Assembly (NCBI GenBank): GCA_016745015.1
Contig: JADGDH010000005.1
Location: 1-48,243 of the forward strand
From: Colwellia sp.
GTDB lineage: Bacteria; Pseudomonadota; Gammaproteobacteria; Enterobacterales; Alteromonadaceae
DNA: 48,243 nt
Direction: 5' to 3'
Shown here: piece after piece, positions 17,402 through 25,701 of the stretch
Layout of the letters: every line of letters starts with the position of its first letter
Position numbering within the stretch: the stretch's first letter is position 1
Notes under the pieces: model-generated
The model's input: only the letters and a program-made list of their open reading frames with translations
Databases searched by the model: none
Told to the model about the DNA's origin: nothing
Program-made: the position numbers and the translations under genes

Positions 17402-17417
17402 TGCAGATGGCGTGCCA
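17402..17417 (-). promoter_or_regulatory. Sigma-54 (-24/-12) promoter for the PEP-CTERM gene
   Basis: The minus strand reads TGGCACGCCATCTGCA. This matches the RpoN consensus TGGCACG-N4-TTGCA with only the first T of the -12 element changed to C, and keeps the invariant GG and GC with exactly ten bases between them. Transcription would start near 17391, about 80 bases before ATG 17311. Exosortase systems are often controlled by the PrsK/PrsR pair, in which PrsR is a sigma-54-dependent activator, so the site fits the biology. I saw no matching element before the exosortase, prsT, thiF-like or manC genes. Confidence 0.75.
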
Positions 17418-17503
17418 TGATTTATTTGTTCTTATTTTACAACGAGATATGGTTGGTGTGGTTTGCTTGAATATAAAGAGTGTAAAATAATCTGACACTA
17501 AAT

Positions 17504-18838
17504 TTATATTTTAGTTTTTAAGCATAATGCATTACAGCGCTCTACTAACCATATTAGTTTTGTTTGGCTAATTCCTTTAGCTGCGTTTAATAATTTATAT
17601 TTACGCAAACTATTTAAATTTGAAGTTTCATTATTTCCACTTATAAATTTATAAGAAATAAAATAATAAGTATCTCCCTTATTAACTAATAAGGTTTGCC
17701 ACTTGTTAGTTTCTCTCTTATTTATTATTTTCCAATTTATAGGTTCAAAAACATTTAAATAATAATTAACAGAGTCGTCTAGTTTGCTTCCTAAATACGT
17801 ATAACTAATTTGTATCTTATGGGCATCATCTTGCACGCAAACTTGCGGATCACCGTGTAATTGGGGTTTAGGTATATTATCCAGTGCTTTATCACATTGT
17901 TCAGGCGCTATATCTTGAAAAGTAACCAAGACTTGTTTTGTATAATCAGAAAAAGCCAAAACAATTAATATCGCTAATGACAGGGTAGAAATATTTATGC
18001 TTGTATTACTAATAGTTAACTTATCTTGATTCATTGGTGAAGGGATAAACCGATGACCAAAATAAAAAAGTGAAATTAGAAAAGGAATATAAAGATACCA
18101 ACCAAAATCATTATGATCTTTCATTAGTTCACTTTCCATATTTGTAAAGTGACCTATTGATATCAGTGCGGCTATTCTGATCCAATTTGTGATCAATGCA
18201 CCTATAATGGCAACGGTTAAAAACCAGAAACCTTGTGAATATTTCTTAACATTGAGGAAAATGAACAAGCTCGAAATTGCTAGAGATACTATTAAATAAC
18301 GTAAACCACTACATCCTCCAGCTATTTCAAAAACTCCTGACGGAATAGAAATTAAATTACCTTCTACATAAGTAGGTATACTCGAATAGCTCATAATGAA
18401 GCTGACTGCAGTGGTAGATAATGCTTGAAGGTACGGGGTAATAATACCCCATACAGGTACTAAAAAAATTAAAAAGAAACTGGGGAAAATTATTTTAATT
18501 GAAGGTTTAAATATCAATACTGTTATTGAAGATATAAAGAAAATTAAAGTAATTCGATAGCCCGTAGGAAATTGAGCTAAAGAAAATGTTAGTAATGCAT
18601 ATCCTAGCAAAACAGTAATAAGAAGATATATATAGTTGACTTTGTTATTAAATTGTAGCTCTCCAGCTGTAAATAAATTCCAATATAAATACATACTGAT
18701 AAAAGGAATTAAATAGGCGTGAGAATAAGTGCCATCGTCAAAGCTATAATGCCAAATATTTTCTGCAATAGGCATTTGTGTTAATACTATAGCTATATAT
18801 ATGATCGAAAGAATAACTAAAGGTAAATATTGTTTCAC
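17504..18838 (-). CDS. xrtA: Exosortase (XrtA/EpsH type) with C-terminal periplasmic extension
   Basis: A membrane-embedded cysteine transpeptidase-like enzyme that processes PEP-CTERM proteins. About eight helices precede the extension. The proposed catalytic triad is visible: Cys176 in AGGCSGLRYL, Arg221 in NWIRIAAL and His242 in KDHNDFGWYLY. After a further helix near 281-297 comes a soluble domain of about 145 residues (YTYLGSKLDDSVNYYLNVF and KWQTLLVNKGDTYYF) that resembles an EpsI/DUF3485 domain; no separate epsI gene is seen here. The start is GTG 18838 with AAAGGA about five bases upstream. It follows prsT by 99 bases and lies 192 bases upstream of its likely substrate gene, which has its own promoter. 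Catalytic assignment is firm, the EpsI reading of the tail is less so. Confidence 0.92.
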   Translation of the reverse strand: MKQYLPLVILSIIYIAIVLTQMPIAENIWHYSFDDGTYSHAYLIPFISMYLYWNLFTAGELQFNNKVNYIYLLITVLLGYALLTFSLAQFPTGYRITLIFFISSITVLIFKPSIKIIFPSFFLIFLVPVWGIITPYLQALSTTAVSFIMSYSSIPTYVEGNLISIPSGVFEIAGGCSGLRYLIVSLAISSLFIFLNVKKYSQGFWFLTVAIIGALITNWIRIAALISIGHFTNMESELMKDHNDFGWYLYIPFLISLFYFGHRFIPSPMNQDKLTISNTSINISTLSLAILIVLAFSDYTKQVLVTFQDIAPEQCDKALDNIPKPQLHGDPQVCVQDDAHKIQISYTYLGSKLDDSVNYYLNVFEPINWKIINKRETNKWQTLLVNKGDTYYFISYKFISGNNETSNLNSLRKYKLLNAAKGISQTKLIWLVERCNALCLKTKI

Positions 18839-18937
18839 ACTTGTCCTTTTTGCTTTTGTTGTATTGAAACCTTGCTAATCAAGGGAGTACTTATCTGTAA
18901 TTAACCCGATAATGTATTAATTAGCCTTTTTATCATT

Positions 18938-21637
18938 CTATTCTAATAATTTTTCAGCTTTATCTTGCTGGTTATTTGCTTTATATGCGCTAACTAAATG
19001 AGCCTTAATATCAACATCGTTAGGTGCTAATGAATAAGCCAATTCTAATATAGCAATAGCTTGGTCTAATTTGTTTTGCTTGGTTAAGATAATTCCGTAT
19101 GTGTCTAATATTTTTGGATGTTTAGGTGATAGTACTTTTGCCTTCGTGGCATAAATATAAGCAGATTCCAGATTGTTCTCTTGATAATATGTCCATGCTA
19201 AATTATTTAGTGTAACTATATCATTAGGATGCTTTTTAAGAAGCTGCAGATAATAATTTGCAGCTTTGCTTGGATCATTATCAATATACAGTTCTGCTAA
19301 AGCTTTTTTATATAAATCGATATTTGGGTTGTTTTTTAATTCACTTGTTAGAAAATCTATTGCTTTTTGGTTTTCATCATTCTTTTTATAAGCAGTCACT
19401 AAAAAAAGGCCAACAGGTATTTTTTTATTAAGCTCATATGAACGTGCAAGGTATTTTACGGCAGAGGAATAATTTTCTTGGGACAATGCTACTTGCCCTT
19501 GAACTCGTAAAATAAAAGCATTGTCAGGGTTTGAATTAGCTAATAGTTGTATTTTCTTATTTGCTAACTCTGCTTGTTTAGTTGCTAGTAAATAATAAGG
19601 TTCAAGAGAAAGTAATTGAAAGTTTGAATTTAACCCTTCTTGAGAAAGCCCTTTTCTAACATTTTTTAATGCTTGTTCGTAATCTTTTCTTTTATCTAAA
19701 ATATCAATATAGCTTAAGTAGGCAGTCTCATTGGTTGGTTGATCGTGTTGCCATTGAGTATACATAAGAGATAATTTTTCATCTTGTTTAGCAGTAAGTA
19801 AAGCGTTTGATAATGTTAATAAATAGGGTGTAGGTAAGTTTTTATAATCTTTTGAGTACTCTAAAAGAGTAATTGCTTGTTGATAATTTTTCTCAACTAC
19901 AAGTTTTCTTGCTAAAATAATTCTAGGCCATATTGCTTCGGGGTTTTTTTCAATAATTGATTGAAGCTTTATTTTTAATTCACCCTGTTTATTTAATCGC
20001 AATGAATTGCTGATAGCTAAGCGATATGCCAAAGGGTACTCTAAATCTATTGAAAATATTTCATCAAGATAGTTGTTGGATTTTTTGTAATCACCTTCTT
20101 CTGAAGCTACAACAGCTAAGTTGAATGCGGCTATTAAGTTTGTAGGATCTATTTTTTGTGCTTTTTTAAAATATGTAATAGCCTCATTTTTTTCTCCTGC
20201 CTTTAAGGATATACTTCCCCTAAGTATTAAAGCTGAAGTGTTCATAGGATCGCTTGTTATCCATTGTGTTGCTGTCGCTTTTGCTTTTTCAACTTCTCCC
20301 TTTTTAAGATAGTTCATTGCCAGAGCAATATTTGCAGCTTTAAAATTTGGGTTAATATGTATGGCTTTTTCTAAGTTGGCTATTCCAGACTTGTCTGAGT
20401 TAAGCAGTTTGAATATCCCTAGATGTGCTTGTATTTTTTCGTCTTTAGGTGCTAATAAACTGGCTTTATTTAGCATATCAAGAGCTGATTTTTTGTCTCC
20501 TTTATTTACAAATTCTATACCCATATTGGCATAAACCGTTGCATCAGCGGCTGTTAACTCGGAAAACCTCCCTAAGGTTTCCTTTAATTCATCTGTGTAA
20601 CCTAACTTTACTTGTAATATTGCTAAAACCTTATTAACTTGATGACCTTTGGGTAATTGATCTGCAATTGCATTCAGTTGGTAGTAGGCCTGTTCGTAAT
20701 TTTTGAGCTGAAAACTACTTAACCCAGAGATCATTTGTGCTAAACCATTATTTGTTGCATTAACAACACTATCGGCAAGTTCTTTAGCTGCTGCATAGTT
20801 TTGTTCTGAATATTTTAGCTGAGCAGCTAGTGTATTTATTGTAGGGTGATTTTCATTAACCTTTCTTAAGTCGTCTATATATGGTTTGGCTAAACTATAT
20901 TCCCCAGCTCTAATGTAATTGTGAGCAACAAGAGTTCGAATGCCAATATTTTTAGGTTTCAATTTAGAATAAGAAGAATACGCTTCTGCTGCCAATAAAT
21001 AGTCCCGTTGTTTGTTATAAATACTTCCTTTTAATATCCATGCTTGGATATAACTATTGTCTTGTTTAAGCAATTTGTTGACCAAGTTCAATGCTTCTTC
21101 ATTTCTGTTTTCAAAAGCGGCTAATATTGCCATTCCCAATATACTGTGCAAAGAATCACTGTTTATAATGTTTGCTTCAAGAAATTTTTCCTTAGCTAAA
21201 TCAATATCATCAAGACTTAAGTATGCTTGGCCCAATAATAATAATGCATATACTTGATCATCGGTGCTGGTAAATTGTTGGTTTTTTAATGACTCAATTA
21301 CATTCTCAAACTTGTTTAAATTTAGGTGTGCTTTCGCCAGCATTAACCTTGCTTTATTATTATCTGGATTTACAATGATAGCTCTTTGGAATTCTTTTTC
21401 AGCATTATGGTAGTTGTCAATACTCAAATAAGCAGAGCCGAGAAGGAATCTAGCTTGGTCATGATCGGGATTTTTTTGTAAAATATTTTTTAAATTAATT
21501 ACAGCTTCTGATACTTCTCTTTTTTGAATTAGAGCCTCTGCTTCAACTAATAGTGTTGCAGTATCCTTAGATCCAGAACAGGATATTACACTCAAAATAA
21601 GTAACAATAAAATAAAGTATGAGTAATGCTTTTCCAT
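18938..21637 (-). CDS. prsT: PEP-CTERM system TPR-repeat lipoprotein PrsT (first copy)
   Basis: An 899-residue lipoprotein built almost wholly of tetratricopeptide repeats. The signal FILLLLILSVISC ends in a lipobox with the lipidated Cys20. Helical pairs with the TPR pattern (for example QARFLLGSAYLSIDNYHNAE, KARLMLAKAHLNLNKFENVI and DIVTLNNLAWTYYQENNLES) repeat about every 34 residues to the end. The length and architecture match the PrsT family found in exosortase-A loci, thought to act in export or assembly of the exopolysaccharide. No Asp or polar residue forces inner-membrane retention at +2 (Ser), so outer-membrane sorting is likely. AAGGA seven bases before ATG 21637 marks the start. 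It is encoded between the ThiF-like gene and the exosortase gene. A second homologue lies at 28049. Confidence 0.9.
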   Translation of the reverse strand: MEKHYSYFILLLLILSVISCSGSKDTATLLVEAEALIQKREVSEAVINLKNILQKNPDHDQARFLLGSAYLSIDNYHNAEKEFQRAIIVNPDNNKARLMLAKAHLNLNKFENVIESLKNQQFTSTDDQVYALLLLGQAYLSLDDIDLAKEKFLEANIINSDSLHSILGMAILAAFENRNEEALNLVNKLLKQDNSYIQAWILKGSIYNKQRDYLLAAEAYSSYSKLKPKNIGIRTLVAHNYIRAGEYSLAKPYIDDLRKVNENHPTINTLAAQLKYSEQNYAAAKELADSVVNATNNGLAQMISGLSSFQLKNYEQAYYQLNAIADQLPKGHQVNKVLAILQVKLGYTDELKETLGRFSELTAADATVYANMGIEFVNKGDKKSALDMLNKASLLAPKDEKIQAHLGIFKLLNSDKSGIANLEKAIHINPNFKAANIALAMNYLKKGEVEKAKATATQWITSDPMNTSALILRGSISLKAGEKNEAITYFKKAQKIDPTNLIAAFNLAVVASEEGDYKKSNNYLDEIFSIDLEYPLAYRLAISNSLRLNKQGELKIKLQSIIEKNPEAIWPRIILARKLVVEKNYQQAITLLEYSKDYKNLPTPYLLTLSNALLTAKQDEKLSLMYTQWQHDQPTNETAYLSYIDILDKRKDYEQALKNVRKGLSQEGLNSNFQLLSLEPYYLLATKQAELANKKIQLLANSNPDNAFILRVQGQVALSQENYSSAVKYLARSYELNKKIPVGLFLVTAYKKNDENQKAIDFLTSELKNNPNIDLYKKALAELYIDNDPSKAANYYLQLLKKHPNDIVTLNNLAWTYYQENNLESAYIYATKAKVLSPKHPKILDTYGIILTKQNKLDQAIAILELAYSLAPNDVDIKAHLVSAYKANNQQDKAEKLLE

Positions 21638-21708
21638 TAGAAGTCCTTTAAAAATATAAAGCTAAACAGCTATATATTATCTTTTATATGATTATACTTG
21701 CGGTTAGT

Positions 21709-22563
21709 TTACTTAGAGACGATACGTTTGGCAATATGAAACATTATCCTAGGCATTAAGCCAGCGTTACCAAAAGGTCGCCATGTTTTTTTATATTTAT
21801 TACGGTAAGCATCAAAATGTAACCCATAAGGAGCGGCTATTATTTCTCCACGACCTAATAATATTTTAAGTGCGTAAGTTTCAGCTATGCCAGCACAAAG
21901 GTTTACAGCCATAGGAGTTGATGGACCTCGTTTTTCTTTGAAACTGACTCTGCTATCATCTACAAGGTAGGAGCGTTGTAGCATAGCTGGAGATAAACCA
22001 ATTAGAAATTGAATAAGTTGATCGTCTTCAGTTTTTTTATCTTCAAAACGAAAATACTCTTCATAAGTCATTTGTCCAGGCATAAAGCATAAAAAAGCAG
22101 CGCCCATACCAAGTGGTGCTGCAGTAATGACTGGAATATTCTTTTCATAGCATTTTTTAAATACAGTCTTTCTTGCTTGCAGAGCAAAAAAATCTAAAGA
22201 ATCTACATATAAGTCAACGCCTTCAAGGAATTCATCAACGTTATGCTCAAAAATTCCTTCAGGAAACGATTTTATTTTTGCTTCGGGATTAATATCACGA
22301 GCCATTCTTTCCATAACATCAACTTTTTGTTCTCCTAGCGTTGACATAAAAGCACCTGATTGTCGGTTGAAATTATGTACTTCAAAATCATCAAAATCAG
22401 AGATGTAAAAATTTTCGACACCTAGCCTTGCTAGCGTAAGTAAATGCGCCCCACCTACGCCACCAGCTCCCGCTATTGCAACTTTTTTGCCTCTTAGTGT
22501 TTGTTGTTCTTCTTCCGTAACCCAACCAATGTTTCTTGAAAAGGCTTTTTCGTAGTTAAACAT
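21709..22563 (-). CDS. ThiF/MoeB/HesA-family adenylyltransferase (E1-like), exosortase-locus type
   Basis: A 284-residue E1-like enzyme expected to adenylate a C-terminal carboxylate or another acid. Visible features are the nucleotide loop GAGGVGG at 32-38, the acidic end of strand two at Asp56 (YISDFDDFE), the Asn-x-x-Arg-Gln block NFNRQSGA with Arg67, Lys80 in GEQKVDVM, and Asp121 in YVDSLDFF. The paired CxxC zinc motifs of MoeB and ThiF are absent; the few Cys are isolated. No ThiS/MoaD-like small partner is encoded nearby. AAGGAT five bases before ATG 22563 is a good ribosome site. It is the first gene of the minus-strand run with prsT and the exosortase, 71 bases before prsT. The substrate is unknown. 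The fold assignment is strong; a role in the sorting system is inferred from position. Confidence 0.87.
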   Translation of the reverse strand: MFNYEKAFSRNIGWVTEEEQQTLRGKKVAIAGAGGVGGAHLLTLARLGVENFYISDFDDFEVHNFNRQSGAFMSTLGEQKVDVMERMARDINPEAKIKSFPEGIFEHNVDEFLEGVDLYVDSLDFFALQARKTVFKKCYEKNIPVITAAPLGMGAAFLCFMPGQMTYEEYFRFEDKKTEDDQLIQFLIGLSPAMLQRSYLVDDSRVSFKEKRGPSTPMAVNLCAGIAETYALKILLGRGEIIAAPYGLHFDAYRNKYKKTWRPFGNAGLMPRIMFHIAKRIVSK

Positions 22564-22643
22564 TTTATATCCTTTTTAGCTTAGTTGTAATGTGAAGCAA
22601 TAGTATAACTAAAATTATAATCTACAAGTGATGTTATAAATAT

Positions 22644-22675
22644 ACACCTTAATCAATATATTAAGTAGAAGGTGT
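22644..22675. promoter_or_regulatory. Inverted repeat in the divergent thiF-like / manC intergenic region
   Basis: ACACCTT (22644-22650) and AAGGTGT (22669-22675) are a perfect seven-base inverted repeat with an 18-base spacer. A nested CTTAAT/ATTAAG pair shares the CTT, so two alternative pairings are possible. The position, between two divergent operons of the same locus, suggests an operator shared by both. No regulator is identified. Confidence 0.4.
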
Positions 22676-22761
22676 TTGTTTTTATTTCGTTTTAAAATAA
22701 AGGTGAATGCTTTATTATTATGGCTTAGATACTTTTTATTCATAAAGCTAATGGAATGCCA

Positions 22762-24195
22762 ATGACTCAAGTAAACTCAATTCAATCATTTATCTCACCT
22801 ATTATCATGTGCGGCGGTAGTGGAACACGTTTATGGCCACTTTCTCGATCTCAATTCCCTAAACAGTTTTTACCTTTAGTAAACGATACAAGTATGTTGC
22901 AAGACACTTTGGCTCGTTTGCCAACGAAGCATCAAGCGCCTGTGTTTATTTGTAATGAAGATCATCGATTTTTAGTGGCTGAGCAGGTAAAACAAGTGCA
23001 ATGTAGTAATGCAACTATTTTACTTGAACCTCAGGGGCGTAATACTGCACCTGCGGTGGCACTTGCGGCTTTAAATGCCCTTACTGAAAATAAAGATGCA
23101 TTGTTATTAGTGTTAGCGGCCGACCATGTTATTAAAGATACAATAAAATTTCATCAAGCGGTTAGTGTTGCAGCAGAATCTGCTCAGCAAGGAAAGCTAG
23201 TAACCTTTGGTATTGTGCCTACACATGCAGAAACGGGTTATGGCTATATTAAGCAAGGAAATGAGAAAGGTGATGGTACCTATCAAGTTGCTAAATTTGT
23301 TGAAAAACCTAATGAAGAAACGGCTCAAACCTATTTAGCTTCTGGCGAGTATTTATGGAATAGCGGCATGTTTTTATTCAAAGCAAGTCGTTATATTGAA
23401 GAGTTAGAAAAATTTAGACCCGATATTTTAGCTTCTTGCCAAGAGGCAATGACTAAAGTAGAAAAAGATCTAGATTTTACCCGACCTGATCGTGAGGCCT
23501 TTTTACAATGCGCTGATGAATCGATTGATTATGCGGTAATGGAAAAAACAGAAGATGCTGTAGTGGTGCCGCTTGATGCTGGTTGGAGTGACGTTGGTTC
23601 TTATTCAGCGCTTTGGGAAGTATGCCAGCAAGATGAACAACAGAATGTTATTAAGGGTGATGTTATCGCCCATGATACAACGAATAGCTATATTCATAGT
23701 CAAAACAAACTAATTACCACGCTTGGCGTTGATAACTTAGTGATAATTGACACGCCTGATGCGGTGTTGGTTGCTGATAAAGATAAAGTGCAAAATGTTA
23801 AAGAAATAGTCAATAAGCTAAAAGTACAGAATCGTCCAGAAACAAAATTGCATCGTGAGGTTTACCGTCCATGGGGTAAATATGACAGTGTTGATAATGG
23901 TGAACGATTCCAAGTAAAGCGTATAACAGTAAACCCAGGTGCTAAATTATCGGTACAAATGCATCATCATAGAGCAGAACACTGGATAATAGTTTCAGGA
24001 ACAGCCAAAGTAACCCTTGATGATGAAACTATTTTGTTGAGTGAAAATCAGTCAACTTACATTCCTATAGGTGTTGTTCATGCCTTAGAAAACCCAGGGA
24101 AATTACCACTGGAAATGATTGAGGTACAGTCAGGTAGTTATTTAGGCGAAGACGATATTGTTCGTTTTGAAGATAAATATGGGAGAGTGAAATAA
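22762..24195 (+). CDS. manC: Mannose-1-phosphate guanylyltransferase / mannose-6-phosphate isomerase (bifunctional)
   Basis: A type II bifunctional enzyme of about 477 residues. The N-terminal nucleotidyltransferase shows [20 protein letters not shown], the activated-sugar pyrophosphorylase signature with the catalytic Lys, and FVEKPN near 186. The C-terminal cupin isomerase domain (about 370 on) has [20 protein letters not shown] and [18 protein letters not shown] with the metal-binding histidines. It isomerises fructose-6-P to mannose-6-P and makes GDP-mannose from mannose-1-P. Two ATGs are close together, 22756 and 22762; only the second has a GGA at proper distance (six bases), so I use it. 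The next gene, manB, overlaps its stop by one base. Together they supply GDP-mannose for the polysaccharide. Confidence 0.95.
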   Translation: MTQVNSIQSFISPIIMCGGSGTRLWPLSRSQFPKQFLPLVNDTSMLQDTLARLPTKHQAPVFICNEDHRFLVAEQVKQVQCSNATILLEPQGRNTAPAVALAALNALTENKDALLLVLAADHVIKDTIKFHQAVSVAAESAQQGKLVTFGIVPTHAETGYGYIKQGNEKGDGTYQVAKFVEKPNEETAQTYLASGEYLWNSGMFLFKASRYIEELEKFRPDILASCQEAMTKVEKDLDFTRPDREAFLQCADESIDYAVMEKTEDAVVVPLDAGWSDVGSYSALWEVCQQDEQQNVIKGDVIAHDTTNSYIHSQNKLITTLGVDNLVIIDTPDAVLVADKDKVQNVKEIVNKLKVQNRPETKLHREVYRPWGKYDSVDNGERFQVKRITVNPGAKLSVQMHHHRAEHWIIVSGTAKVTLDDETILLSENQSTYIPIGVVHALENPGKLPLEMIEVQSGSYLGEDDIVRFEDKYGRVK

Positions 24196-25619
24196 TGGCA
24201 GAATTAACCTGTTTTAAGGCTTACGATATTCGCGGAAAACTTGGCGAAGAACTAAATATTGATATTGCTTATCGTATAGGGCGTGCTTTTGCTCAGCATA
24301 CTAAAGCCAAACAAGTTGTTGTTGGGGGCGATATCCGTTTAACTAGCGAAGAGTTGAAGTTAGCACTTGCTAATGGTTTGATGGATGGTGGTACTAATGT
24401 TGTTGACTTGGGGTTATGTGGTACTGAACATATTTATTTTGCTACGAGTCATTTAAATTGTGACGGAGGTATTGTTGTCACGGCAAGTCATAACCCTATT
24501 GATTATAATGGCATGAAATTGGTGCGAGAAAATTCTAAACCTATTAGTGGTGATACTGGTCTGCTTGATATTAAGGTCTTAGCAGAGCGTAATGAGTTTG
24601 CAGAGATAACTGAAAAAGGTCAACTATCAACGTTTGATATTAGTCAGGCTTACACTGAACATCTACTAACCTATATTAATACTGACAATCTTACTTTATT
24701 AGGTAGACCACTTAAATTAGTAGTTAATGCTGGTAATGGCACGGCTGGGCCAGCACTGGATACTATTGAATCAGCTTTTCAACAGCTACAAGTGCCAGTG
24801 GAATTTGTTAAGGTACATCACCAACCCGATGGCAATTTTCCTAATGGAATTCCTAACCCATTATTAGTGGAAAATAGAGCCGCTACTCGTGATGCGGTAA
24901 TTGAACATAATGCTGATATGGGTATTGCTTGGGATGGCGATTTTGATCGTTGTTTCTTGTTTGATGAGCAAGGTCAATTTATTGAAGGTTATTATATTGT
25001 TGGCTTATTGGCGGAAAACTTCCTCGTTAAATCTGCAGATAATAAAGAGATAAAAGCGAACGTTCTACCACAGAGCTCTTGTTCACAGAAAATCATTCAT
25101 GATCCTCGCTTAACTTGGAATACAATAGACATTGTTGAACAAGCAGGTGGTCAGGCTATTCAAAGTAAAACAGGACATGCTTTTATTAAAGAGCGCATGC
25201 GCAGTGAAGATGCTATTTATGGTGGCGAAATGAGTGCTCATCATTACTTTCGTGATTTTTTTTATTGTGATAGTGGCATGATCCCTTGGCTATTAATTGC
25301 AGAATTAGTTTGTTTACGTAAGCAAGCCTTATCTTCTCTGGTGAAAGCTCGTATTGAAGCTTATCCTTCATCGGGTGAAATTAATAATAAAATTACTGAT
25401 CCTAAAAAAGCGATAGCTCGTGTATTTAGCTTTTATCAAAATGATGCACAAGTGATAGATGAAACTGATGGCATTAGTATGGAATTTGGTACTTGGCGTT
25501 TTAACCTGCGAAGTAGTAACACAGAGCCCGTGGTTCGATTAAATGTTGAATCGAAAGGTGATGTAGCGTTAATGAAAGAAAAAACCCAAGAAGTACTCAA
25601 TTTACTGTGTAAACAATAA
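24195..25619 (+). CDS. manB: Phosphomannomutase (phosphohexomutase family)
   Basis: A 474-residue cytoplasmic alpha-D-phosphohexomutase interconverting mannose-6-P and mannose-1-P. The phosphoserine loop reads [15 protein letters not shown] with the catalytic Ser98. The metal loop is WDGDFDRC near 243-250. The sugar-recognition loop is [10 protein letters not shown] near 328-337, where Glu and Ser bind the substrate. The phosphate-binding loop near the end is RSSNTEP. The GEMS-type loop together with the manC neighbour favours mannose over glucose, although the family is often bispecific. ATG 24195 overlaps the manC TAA by one base, so translation is probably coupled. A TACTGC/GCAGTA inverted repeat follows in the 82-base gap before the next gene. 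Confidence 0.94.
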   Translation: MAELTCFKAYDIRGKLGEELNIDIAYRIGRAFAQHTKAKQVVVGGDIRLTSEELKLALANGLMDGGTNVVDLGLCGTEHIYFATSHLNCDGGIVVTASHNPIDYNGMKLVRENSKPISGDTGLLDIKVLAERNEFAEITEKGQLSTFDISQAYTEHLLTYINTDNLTLLGRPLKLVVNAGNGTAGPALDTIESAFQQLQVPVEFVKVHHQPDGNFPNGIPNPLLVENRAATRDAVIEHNADMGIAWDGDFDRCFLFDEQGQFIEGYYIVGLLAENFLVKSADNKEIKANVLPQSSCSQKIIHDPRLTWNTIDIVEQAGGQAIQSKTGHAFIKERMRSEDAIYGGEMSAHHYFRDFFYCDSGMIPWLLIAELVCLRKQALSSLVKARIEAYPSSGEINNKITDPKKAIARVFSFYQNDAQVIDETDGISMEFGTWRFNLRSSNTEPVVRLNVESKGDVALMKEKTQEVLNLLCKQ

Positions 25620-25701
25620 AAAAATACTGCAAAAAAATTTCAGCGCAGTACACTGTTATCATTGTACATATAATATATTAATACAGTTAAGGATTTAAAT
25701 A

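Noticed and set aside
20121-20637. Short open frames opposite prsT, and many similar ones opposite envC, gpmI and gpsA
   Set aside because: They lie wholly inside well-supported genes, have no ribosome site and encode low-complexity sequence.
18938-21637. Internal repeats in both prsT genes as DNA repeats or a CRISPR-like array
   Set aside because: They are degenerate protein-level TPR units of about 34 residues with no conserved DNA repeat. No CRISPR array or cas gene was seen anywhere.
25625-25650. TACTGC/GCAGTA inverted repeat after manB as a terminator
   Set aside because: Only six pairs with a 14-base AT-rich loop and no T run; left as a comment only.
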